Positions 21,620 to 32,182 of a stretch of 64,000 bases of DNA are shown one piece after another. Below the pieces are notes generated by a model. It did not search any database. It saw only the letters and a list, made by a program, of their open reading frames with translations, and had not been told where the DNA came from. The position numbers were made by a program, and so were the translations under genes. The DNA lies in contig NC_057767.1 of assembly GCF_010389155.1 (NCBI RefSeq), positions 24,563,723 through 24,627,722 on the forward strand. Direction: 5' to 3'. Within the stretch, counting starts at the first letter, position 1. Each line of letters opens with the position of its first letter. The DNA comes from Erigeron canadensis. Lineage: Eukaryota > Streptophyta > Magnoliopsida > Asterales > Asteraceae.

Positions 21620-23749
21620 AGGTTGTCCCGCACCTAAGCTTAGCTATGAAACCCCACACACACTAAATTTTTTTAATAATTTCTTGTCTAATGAATAAAT
21701 GTTTGGGCCCTTATGAATTTTATGGATTAAAAAATTTATATGTGATCAGTGTTTCACATCTAAGTTTAGGTACCTAACAACTTTATATAACCATCCCATA
21801 TATATATATATCTAAATCGAAATTTATGTATAAAATTTTTTTATCGTTTCTTATTGTATTTAATAATTAATGTATTTGATCTACCCCTCGATCTGTCTAT
21901 TTTCGCTTAAAAAACGATTTATGACAAAAGGGATACAAGTACATAAAATCATTGAACTACATATATGTTAGGTACATTTATATATCATATACTTAAAGAT
22001 ATCATACCGAACAATCTCTCAATACACGAACCACATCCTTACCCACCAATCTAGAACGTTGTCCAGGATCATCCTCATTTTCTTGGCGTACCACTTCTCT
22101 GCCCATATCCCTAATCACGACGTGCATTGTCAATCGATCATCGCCCTCACCTTCTCTAACTAGACCTTTATCAATTAGATCTTGAATTTCAATATCTGGG
22201 AAGAATGCATTCTCTTCATCATGTAATACTTTGATTACTAAATCCCGGTCCATTCCATCAAAGAAACATGCGATATCTAGAAATAAGTTCTTGGCTCTTG
22301 GACTAAGTGAATCATAGCTCACTTGAAGCTTCTTTTGAATATCTTCATGAGGAATTCTTCTTAACTTCTCCAATAAAATTGGCCATTGTCTCCTCTCATG
22401 ACTTTTAAAATAGTGACCCCAGACCTCAAGAACCAATGGAACCCCTCCAGCAAGAGACACTATTTCATCTACAAACTTCTTGTCATTAGACTGGCTTCTT
22501 TCATATGCAATTCCAGTGAACAGTTTGGAAGATTCCGATTCATTTAACAACTTTATATCGTAGGAAGTGTATTTTCTTAGGCCACAAAGGGACTGTTTAT
22601 TTGTTGTCGTCACAAGTATTCTGCTTCCCCAACCAAAGGAGGCAGGATCCTGAACACCCAATGCTTGCAACTGCTCGTACTTATCAACATCATCAAGTAC
22701 CAAAAGAACCTTTTGATTGCTTACAATTTTTTTAATGTTTGAAGAAGCTAAAACATTGTGGAACAGATCATCATCTTCAGTTAACTGAGAAAAGACATCT
22801 TGCTGCAAATCATGTTTCCATTTTGGACCATTACGTTTGTAAAACCGGGTATTCTCGATAAAGCATTTGGCGTCGAAATCTGGAACAATTCTATCATACA
22901 CAGCCTTGGCAAGAGTCGTTTTACCTGACCCGCTCATTCCAAGAAGAGCAGTAACGGAAGGATCAGGATCATCTAACCTTAACTCCGAAATTAAATCTTG
23001 TGCTCTTGGTTCAATCCCAACAGCATGGTCTGCATCAAATAGCTCTACTGGAAGTTTCAATTTTCCAAGCTTTTTTACTATTCTACGTACAAAGTTCTCT
23101 TCGTTCTCCCTGCCGTACATACAAAGAAAAAGTTAATACTTCATTTGAGTGTGTATTCCAAATTCAACTCAAATATTAGAGAGAAAACTTACCCAGTTTC
23201 GAAAGTTTCGCCAACCAGTTTACTGACGTCTTCAAGGGCATGCTTCCATTTCTTAACCCTCACACGATCCGCGTGGTTGTGATGATGAGCTTGGAAAGCT
23301 TGCAGATAACAACCATGTCGTTGACTTCGTACATGAGATGGATCAACTTTATAAAAGATAGGAAAAACTCTTCTCTTCTTAAACTTGGAGATGGAATCCC
23401 TTATGAGGACAAGCTCGCCAAGGCACTTCACAGAAAAAGGGTATTGAGTGGAGAATACCACAACATAGATCCAAGACTCTTCAATCGCCTTCAACAGTGA
23501 GGAAGTCTCATCTTGGCCTACAGGGAGACTAGTGTGGTCGGATACGTCAAAACCGTAGCGTTGGAGGGCTCCCTTGAGGTGACTTACGAAGCTGTTGCCT
23601 ACATCTTCATTTGAATAACTCAAAAACACATCATGTTTCGGCCTTCTAGAGCAATGAAAAGGTTCATTATCATTATCATTACAAGAATAATCTTCATCCC
23701 TTTGCCTCTTAAAAGGGAATATAGATAATAATAATAAGGATAGTTTCAT
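20334..23749 (-). CDS. TNL-B: TIR-NB-ARC-LRR immune receptor, intact
   Basis: Intracellular receptor thought to trigger immune signalling through an NAD-cleaving TIR domain. Exons: 23193-23749, 22008-23109, 21242-21556 and 20334-20774. All junctions are GT-AG and in frame, giving about 804 aa. TIR: KHDVFLSYSNED, FVSHL, and KCLGEL with the catalytic Glu. NB-ARC: P-loop GMSGSGKTT near residue 243, LLVLDDVD, RNBS-B GSRILVTTTNK (the usual TTR is TTT), GGVPL, FLDIACFF, and MHV in place of MHD (22119-22127). The LRR part is short: the LWEG-type first unit and about four repeats, ending VFWSK. The start is the ATG aligned with MDLS in TNL-E; it overlaps the stop of an upstream leader frame. Head to head with TN1, 1.0 kb apart. 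Function is from the family; specificity is unknown. Confidence 0.85.
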
Positions 23750-24009
23750 TCCAAGAGAGTAGTCGTTTTATCTGACCCGCTGATTCCAATAATAGGATGA
23801 TTAGGATCACGTAACCTTAACTTGGAAATGATAACTTTCGTTTGTGGTTCAATTCTAACAGGGTGATCTGCATCAAATAGCTCTACTGGAAGTTCGGTCC
23901 TTCTACAGCAATGATAGATTGATAGGGTTCATCAGCACAACAAGAAAGGTACTCGTATAATTCTACTCTCATATCAGGGGTCTAGAGATAATGATGAGGA
24001 TGGATCCAT
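23748..24009 (-). pseudogene. TNL-B leader relic with a P-loop fragment
   Basis: Upstream of the TIR start is a remnant of a second gene start. MDPSSSLSLDP and a stop lie at 24009. An open stretch follows with LPVELFDADHPVRIEP and a damaged P-loop GISGSDKTT, ending in a TGA that overlaps the ATG of TNL-B. It matches the NB start of the same family, and the equivalent segment is still in frame in TNL-E. Here it could only act as an upstream open frame. Confidence 0.7.
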
Positions 24010-24773
24010 ATTTTAGTTCACAAAAAAGTTTGAAATAACTATCAAATATTTATTATTCTACTCTGATTTCAAGGAAAGTATCATATAAGAGAGGGAAATG
24101 GATGGAAATTGTGTGTTGTTTGTTGGGACTTGGGGACAAAGATGAAAGGAAAAGTGATGGAAAAGGGTGTTGATTGGAGATTGGCTTTAAAAAGTCAACA
24201 ATCTTGTAAAGTTTTTTTCCGTATTAAATATGTCAAAATCGGATGGAGATCACTAAAAAAAATTTCAACTTAGAGGGGTCTAAGTTAGAACAATTATAAC
24301 CCTTGAATTATAATCGTGTCACTTTCCTATCACACGGTTCTTGATTATATAAGCAAATTAAGTATAATAGTGTTTGTAGGTTTCGAAAATAAATTATATA
24401 TTGAAGTTTTTGTTTGAATGACACTAGCCTTCATATGATTGTTGATGATCATATGACGTTTTTTTGTTTCAGATCTATTTTAGATATTTTTTTTTTATTG
24501 ACTCAATCATTTTGTCTTCTTTCACTTGTACCTTTATGCTACAATTTAATATTTACAAAAACTGTTTTCAGTTCTCTATTACTCATTATTTTCTTCATCT
24601 ATTATTGAGATAAATGTATTGTGGACTTTTGACTCATATGGTTATTGATGATCATATGACAATTCTTTTATATTCTTACTTTGAGATTAATTCTTCATAA
24701 TAGTAATAAACTTTGTTCTTGATATTATATCAGATTTCTTTCAGTTAATCACCAAATCTGTTCTTGATATTTC
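24010..24773. promoter_or_regulatory. Divergent promoter region between TNL-B and TN1
   Basis: 764 bp between the TNL-B leader and the TN1 start. It holds three W-box cores (TTGACT at 24498 and 24629; reverse at 24193). GATGATCATATGAC is present at about 24444 and 24646 and recurs upstream of TN2 near 54532. The last 50 bp (CAGATTTCTTTCAGTT ... CACCAAAT) are nearly the same as upstream of TN2. Regulation by WRKY factors is inference. Confidence 0.5.
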
Positions 24774-26154
24774 ATGGAACCAGTCCAGCAAACATTTCGG
24801 TATGACGTGTTCATAAGTTTCAGAGGCGAAGATACCCGAAACTACTTCACAAGTCACCTCTACGCGACTCTTAAACGCCACAACTTTGATGTGTTCCATG
24901 ATACCTCCCTCCCAAGAGGACTTGGTATTGCCCCCCAGTTATCAAAAGCTATCGATGAATCCAAAATCTTCCTTGTTGTATTCTCACTCAACTATGCAGA
25001 TTCCAAATGGTGCCTTGACGAGCTTTCCCAGATGATGCAATGCGTCCACCTCATGAACTCACAACAGATTGTTCTTCCTGTATTTCTAGATGTCAAACAA
25101 TCTGATGTTGGCACCCAACAAGGTTCTTATAAAGAACCGTTCATAAAACACGATATAGAATTCGTGCAGGAGAGGGTTCAGAAATGGAGGGATGCTCTAC
25201 AAGAGGCGGGACAACTGCCAGGGTTGCACTTACAAGATGATGCCAACGGGTAAATTAGCTTTCCTTTTCTTTGTAACCGTTTACTGTCATTGATCATGAT
25301 TTTTTTTGTAAATATAATGATAGTGAGCATAGGGATTTCATATATTTGAAATTGTCAGGGATGAAAAGGAGTTATTGGACCAGGTTGTTGAAAAAATAAG
25401 AGAGTTGTTACACGGACAATATGTAAATGCAGCATACATGGACCCGGTTGTTGGAATACAACCGCGGATGGAAGAAGTGATGTCATTGTTAAACAGAAGT
25501 TGTGAGGATGATGTCTGTGTCCTTGCAATTTCCGGCCCTGTAGGAATAGGAAAGACGGAAATTGCAAAAGCTACATACAATCACCTTGCAATACCCTTCA
25601 AAGCCCAGTACTGTTATTTTCTTCCGAATGTAAAGGCCTTTTATGGAGGAGTGCCAAATGGGAAGGTTGATTTGCAGAAGATGATGATCACAAATTTGCG
25701 AAATGATGAGACTTACATACGCATAGATAGCGATTACCAGGGAATTAAAATGATTGAGAGGTTGATAAAGCATCAGAAGGTCCTTCTGGTTCTTGATGAT
25801 GTTGACAACGATGAGCAGTTGAAGATATTAGGCATGGATCGAGCAATTTTTGGTCCTGGAAGTAGAATAATTGTAACCACAAGAGATGACTCTGTTTTGG
25901 GTCGACTTAAACCAGATGAAACATATGAGCCGCGGCTGCTGGATGAAAGCGAGTCCATGGAAGTGTTTTGCTTGACTGCATTTGGACAAAAACACCTAAA
26001 GGAGGGGTATGAGGAGGTGTCAAGGGAAGCAATGCGTTGGGGAGCAGGACGTCCTGGAGTTCTAAAAGACACAGCTGTCCGTTTGAGATGCTTTCAAAGC
26101 GTACAACAATGGGTATGGGCACTGAAAGATTTGATGCGCAACTCCTCATGGTGA
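24774..26154 (+). CDS. TN1: TIR-NB protein without LRR
   Basis: Two exons, 24774-25249 and 25359-26154 (GT-AG, phase 2), giving 423 aa. TIR domain: RYDVFISFRGEDTR, FTSHLY, and SKWCLDEL with the catalytic Glu. The NB part has P-loop GPVGIGKTE, kinase-2 KVLLVLDDVD and RNBS-B GSRIIVTTRD with the sensor Arg kept. After that the GLPL motif is not recognisable (GAGRPGVLKD stands in its place) and the protein ends NSSW, with no ARC2 and no LRR. Such TN proteins are known in eudicots as adaptors or signalling partners of full receptors. The gene is head to head with TNL-B, and its paralogue TN2 has the same relation to TNL-E. The TIR is of canonical sequence and unlike the TNL type here, so the two are not recent copies of each other. 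Function as a partner of TNL-B is inferred. Confidence 0.88.
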
Positions 26155-27009
26155 TAGATACTGCAACACTTTCCTCATAAAAGATCAAGAAAATCAATGG
26201 ATGCTTATTGTCAATACTGTTAATATCCTTCAAGATGTATCAGACCAATCACTTTAATATCTATGTATGATGTTTCTCAACTTCAATGTCTTGATGCTGT
26301 TATTAAATTGTCTTGGTTTCTTTTGCGGTTCAAGAATAAACAAGATTTTTGGAAATACCAATCTTCCGCTGGTTGGACAATTTCTGCATGTCATATACTC
26401 ATGATTCTGGTTTACTGTTCTCTCTTTCTTTAGGTGTGTTCAGTCTCAGATTTTTATGTCTGCAATTGTTCTGTGTATAGTCTTTTGGTGAAAGTCTAGT
26501 TTCCGTATCTGTTTTTTATACAAATTTATTTGACAGGTTCATAATTATTATTATTTTTCTTCCATGTAGACGACTACGAACCATCCATCTCAAGCAACCA
26601 CGAACAAATAAGCTATTCATACACAACTGATGTAAAAACCCAAAAAAGCCAGATCATAACACATTACGCATCGGTGTGCTCTTAAAATCTTGTAAAGCTG
26701 TAAGTCAGGCTGCAACTAGTTGCAGTTCTTTATGTTATATCAGAGGTAGCATGATGGATGGGTTAGACTTGTTGGATAACGGGTCAAAGTGGGTGATTTC
26801 CTTATTCCAAAGTGAAGATGGGTTTGGTTGACGCGGCAATATTATGATAGTGTAAAAATATTTGGTTATCAAGTATGTTATTTTGTACTTCATTACGGTA
26901 ATTAAAATTGATGAACAAAAATGTCTATGTGTAATAGGGAGAGTTGAGAAGACATAAAAAGTTGTACAAAATGCACAAAATTGAAGCAAACTGGACGTTG
27001 GAACCGTCA
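26155..27009 (+). other. TN1 3' region
   Basis: Downstream DNA that matches 56085-56720 behind TN2 over most of its length, so the duplicated unit includes about 0.65 kb of 3' flank. No other gene is seen. Confidence 0.6.
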
Positions 27010-28493
27010 CTAGAAGAATGATGACATCGTGTGCACCACACTCCATTCAAAATTTTGATCATGACTCTTGATCAACAATACATTTATAAGTCTGAATTTT
27101 GGGAAGGTTAGGGCCTCTCCTTGCCCCTTTGAAGTTCCACCCATGCTGTCAAATTTTTTTTTGGGAACGACTGTATAACTTAGGAAGTCGGTGGGTACAC
27201 GTATGATGTTGAAATTGTTGGGTGGGTTCCAAACTTTGTTCGTGTTCTCAAGTTCATATAGGATGGTTGAAATGTTGGGTAGGCTCCAAAGTTCATGGTA
27301 GATGTTCAAGATATTGGGACAACCTCTAAGGCAAAGTTCTTCAAGAGACACTAACTTGTTTATGATTTCCCATGGGACCATCTTCAACCGGTGGCATCTA
27401 GATAGATCTAAAGTAACAAGCTTTTGGAGGCAACCAATAGAACCATTCAACTCCTCCAGATTTTCAGAACCCTTCAAGTCAAGTAGCTCAAGATTCTCAA
27501 GTCCAATGAAACTCCCGGTCATCTTTAACTCAAATGATCCAGTTACTTCTAGAATCCTCAGCTTCTTGAGTCACTATAATTAACACAAGTACCAACAAAC
27601 GATTAACATCGAATACTGTAAATACTTAAATTCAAGCTTTGCATTTTTAATTTGAAATATACGCAATATATATCAAAACTAAAGGTACCAAAGAAAAAGG
27701 GATAAAAGGTTTAACCATATATATAAAAGTTGGAATTTGCTTACCAGACCTACCAGTAAAAGCAAATGTACGTTGTAATCTACATACTAATATGGGAGTA
27801 AAAGTATAAAAAACGATTAAAAAAAAAGGGTTGTAATGTTCATTTTATTTCTTTACGAGTTTAAGTAAGATCTGATGGTTACAAATACTGTCGACTAGAT
27901 GTTGATTATATAAGCATAATTCCTTGTTATATGAACTTGTTTTTTCCACAATAAAAGATGAAATGAGAGAAATCACAACTGTATAAAAATGTTCTGATTA
28001 CATATTTATAATGATCGATCATACGTGTGTACCTTGAAACCTTCCCAGAGTATTTCCTGTTTGCTCCGCCACAATCTAATCACCACCACTTTCCCCATAC
28101 CAAGTATGTCGAGGCATTTAAAAGGGTACCCATCCCACTCCAAGTATTTCAAATGTTTGAAACGCAAGGGAGGCATTTTATCATCATTTGGAGAAATCCA
28201 AAAAGAAGACCTTACTTTATCTGAATCATTCGAATCATTAAGATCATCCGAATCATCCAAATTTTCAATCTGGCACAACTTTATGAACCTTAGGTTTCTC
28301 ATCTTTCTTAAGGCCCGATCTACTTGCACAGTTACATGCTCATCCAAGTTCAAACGAATCAAATCATCCAGGTACAAATGGATGCTTCTAACAGAATCGG
28401 TTCCCTGCATGTATACAATGAAGGAGAGTTGTATGTATAACAAATTTTAATGAACTACATACATTCTATTATAAATAATATATCATATACTCA

Positions 28494-28550
28494 GAGATAT
28501 CATACCGAACAATCTCTCAATACACAACTACATCCCTACCCATCAAATAA
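28494..28550 (-). pseudogene. Second copy of the NB-exon 3' end inside TNL-C
   Basis: ATACCGAACAATCTCTCAAT and the following bases repeat the end of the NB exon (compare 29981-30035 and 22005-22060). It stands 1.4 kb away, on the far side of the foldback element. It looks like a leftover of unequal exchange between TNL copies. Confidence 0.6.
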
Positions 28551-28735
28551 AACAATAGGTTTTCTTTCACTAAATATCTCCGTGCATCATAAAAAAAAAC
28601 ATCATGCATCAATATATACTTTTGTACTTCGTGAATCTTCGTGCATCAATTTTATCATGATCTAATGGTCAAGATCTTGTCCTATTTGTTTTACTTTAAT
28701 ACTTGTTTTACAATAACCAACCCCTAATATAATAA

Positions 28736-29941
28736 AGGATAATGACCTGTGGATGTAGTCAACTATGACAAAATGTCTATGTATGTATTGATCTAATCAG
28801 GGGTCTATGTTATGTAACGAACTTACCAAAACTGTCTAAGTGATGCATGTTACCAGGTAATCTACAGGTAGCCGGTTACCATCCAGTTTTTAAACTTGGG
28901 ATAATGACCTGTGAATGTAATGAACTATGACAAAATGTCTATATTATGCATTGATCTAATCGGGGGTCTATATTATGTAATGAATTTACCAAAACTGTCT
29001 AAGTGATGCATGTTATTTATTGTTTCCAACTCCTCCCGAGTATTTGAGAACTAGTATTTTCTTGTTTCCATTTAGTTATTTATTAATATCCCGAAAAGAG
29101 AAATGATGAATTCTGAGGTCAAGGGGATTTTATCTTTTCAGGGGATTTTATCTTTTTAGCTTTAGGCTTGTAATGCGTTCTTCTAAGTTTGTTGTTTTGT
29201 TGCTTTAACTAATATCTAGCAATTAGTTATTCTTCCTCATTTCAATTCTAAGTTATGCTTCAAGAAGCCATGTAAGAATATGTCCCTAGTCCCTCATTGT
29301 TTGTTTGTGTGAGTTGTATATATGTACCCTTAGATTTGTGTGTGTCAATGTGTATATTTTTGAGAATATATGTAATGATTGGTTTCAGGTTCTTGACCTT
29401 ATAAGGGATCGTAATCTTCAAATACGATTTTAGTTTTTGAGATCTTTGATTTTTTGGTATATGATTGTGTTAAGGTTGATCGGAAAAATGGGGAGGTAGG
29501 TGGCGGCGAGAAGATATGAAGGTGTTTACAGTTTTTATATAATTACAGAACTTATATACATATATGTTTCCATAACTTAATTTATTTATATATGTTAAAT
29601 AAATAAATCAATTATTAAGATTAAAAAATAAAGGGAAAAAAATTGATGACCACCTTTAGCCTGTAACATGCATCTCTTATACAGTTTTGGTAAGTTCGTT
29701 ACATAACATAGACCCCCGATTAGATCAATACATAGCATAGATATTTTGTTATAGTTCACTACATTTACAGGTCATTATCCCTTAAAAAAATGGATGGTAA
29801 CCGGCTACCTGTATATTACCCGGTAACATGCATCACTTAGACAGTTTTGGTAAGTTCGTTACATAACATAGACCCCCGATTAGATCAATAAATAACATAG
29901 ACATTTTGTCATAGTTCATTACATCCACATGTCATTATCCC
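28736..29941. mobile_element. Foldback / Mutator-like element, 1.2 kb
   Basis: Inverted arms of about 290 bp (from 28736 and up to 29941; end GGATAATGACCTGTGGATG). Each arm holds two tandem copies of a roughly 170-bp unit, around a 640-bp middle. It is flanked by the 9-bp direct repeat ATATAATAA (28727-28735 and 29942-29950), the size typical of Mutator-like elements. The middle has no open frame I recognise. Confidence 0.8.
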
Positions 29942-31857
29942 ATATAATAATACTCATATCAAATACTCAAAAGATATCATACTGAACAATCTCTCAATAC
30001 ACGAACCACATCGCTACCCACCAATCTAGAACGTTGTCCAGGATCATCCTCATTTTCTTGGCGTACCACTTCTCGGCCCATGTCCCTAATCAAAGCATGC
30101 ATCCTCACATAATACTTATTTTCTTCGACTAGACCTTTATCAATTAGATCTTGAATCTCTATATCTGGGAAGAATGCATTGTCTTCGTCCTCTAATACTT
30201 TAATGACTTCGTCCTTTTTCAATCTTGCCATTCCAGCAAAGAAACAAGAGATGTCTAGAAATAAGTTCTTGGCTCGTGGATTTGGTGAATCATAGCTCAC
30301 TTTAAGCTTCCCTTGAACATCTTCGTGAGGAATTCTTCTCAATTTCACCAATAATCTTGGCCAATGTTTGCTTTCATGTTCTTTAAAATAGCGACCCCAA
30401 ATATTAAGCACCAAGGGAAGCCCTCCTGCACGATGCGCTATTTCATTTACAAACTTCTGGTCAGCAGACTGGCCTTTTTCATATGCTAGCCCTGTGAACA
30501 GTTCGGAAGATTCCCGTAAATTTAACAGCTCCATATTGTAGGAGGTGTACTTTTTTAGGCCACTAAGGGACTGTTTATTTGTTGTCGTCACAAGTATTCT
30601 GCTTCCCGGAGCAAAGGAGGCAGGATGATGAACACCCAATGCTTGCAACTGTTCGTACTTATCAACATCATCAAGCACCAAAAGAACCTTTCGATTACTT
30701 ACAAACTTTCTTATGTTTGAAGAAGCAGAGACATTGTGAATCTGATAATCATCTCCATTAAACCGAGAAATGACATCCTTCCATAAATCAACCTTCCAAT
30801 TTGGACCATTATGTTTGTAATAGCGGGTATTCTCAATAAAGCAACTGGCGTCAAAATCTAGAACAATTCTATCATACACGGCCTTGGCAAGAGTCGTTTT
30901 ACCTGACCCTCTCATTCCAAGAACTGCAGTAATGGAAGGATCAAGATCACGTAACCTTAACTTTGAAATTAAATCTTGTGCTCGTGCTGGTTCAATCCCA
31001 ACAGGATGGTCTGCATCAAATAGCTCTAGTGGAAGTTTCAACTTCCCAAGCTGTTTTACAATATTTCGTACAAATTTCGCTTGAATCTTCCTGCAAATCA
31101 GCAAATGTACATACAGAGAGAAATTCAGTACTTTCTTTTAGTGTGTAATCCGGTCCTTATACCTACAAAAAAGACAAGAGTTGGAGAGAAACCTTACCCA
31201 ATTTGGAAGTGTTGGCCAGCCAGGTTGCATACATCTTTAAGGGCATGCTTCCATTTGCCAATCCTCTCGCAGCCATCCACGTGGTTCGTGTGATGAGCTT
31301 GGAAAGATTGCAGGAAAGAAGCGGGTAGTTGACTTCGTACATGAGATGGATTGACTTTAAAAAAGATTGGAAAAAGTCTTCTCCTGTTGTTCTTAGATTT
31401 GGAGAGAGAATCCATTATGAGGACCAACTCATCAAGGCACTCCTCAGAAAAAGGGTATTGAACAGACAATACCACAACACAGATCCAAGACTCTTCAATC
31501 TTCTTCAACAGATCGAAATTCTCATCTTGGCCTGTAGGGAGAGTATTGCGGTCGGATATGTCAAAACCGTTGCGTTGGAGGGCTCCCTTGAGGTGACTTA
31601 CGAAGCTTTTGCCAACATCCTCATTCCAATAACTCAAAAACACATCATGTTTCGGCCTTTTAGAACTACGAAAGGGTTCATCATCATTATCATCACAAGA
31701 AAAATTTTCATCCCTTTGCCTCTTGGAAGAGACTAACCTTAACTTGGAAATTAAATCTTTTGTTCGTGGTTCAATTCCAACAGAGTGATCTGTATCAAAT
31801 AGCTCAACTGGAAGTTCGGGATTACAGCAATGAAGGAGTTCATCAGCAGAACAATAA

Positions 31858-32120
31858 GGGTATGTTATTGAGTTTTGTTTTAAAAGGAAATGAAAAGATT
31901 GTAAAGGATTTTAAAAATATTTGGGTTCTTGAGTTTTATTTAAGGGAAGAAGAGAAAAGAAGGGACAAGATTTGGAAGGAGAATTGTATAGAATTTGTTA
32001 AAGATATTTTTCTCCCACTTTTGGGATGATTTGGAAGGAAGGAAACTCCACCCATTCTCTTCCATTCATCCCTTTTCTCTTCTTTCCCTTTCCTTTACAT
32101 ATAAACTCGAGAACACAAGC
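31858..32120. mobile_element. Tourist-like MITE in the TNL-C 5' coding region
   Basis: 263 bp, flanked by the 3-bp duplication TAA (31855-31857 and 32121-32123). Imperfect inverted ends (GGGTATGTTATTGAGTTT against GCTTGTGTTCTCGAGTTT) extend into purine/pyrimidine-rich arms. The uninterrupted site can be read in TNL-E near 53655. TAA duplication points to the PIF/Harbinger group. Confidence 0.75.
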
Positions 32121-32182
32121 TAAGAATCTTCATCCATTTTCCTCTTGTAGGGTACTAGAGAAAATGATAAGGATGGATCCAT

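Larger units (their letters stand above)
27010..32182 (-). pseudogene. TNL-C: TIR-NB-ARC-LRR receptor, disrupted
   Basis: Same architecture as TNL-B. TIR exon ends at 31198 and has VFLSYWNED, FVSHL and ECLDEL. NB exon is 29983-31090 (P-loop GMRGSGKTT, LLVLDDVD, ILVTTTNK, AGGLPLVL, FLDISCFF, and MHA in place of MHD at 30094-30102). LRR exons are 28033-28404 and 27010-27573. A MITE (31858-32120) sits between the original start (MDPSLSFSLV at 32182) and the TIR; the frame from that start now hits a stop at the insertion, and no other upstream ATG is in frame. The last exon begins with TGA directly after its acceptor, where TNL-E has TGT. A 1.2-kb foldback element fills the intron after the NB exon. 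The NB exon itself is fully open, so decay is recent. Confidence 0.8.
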
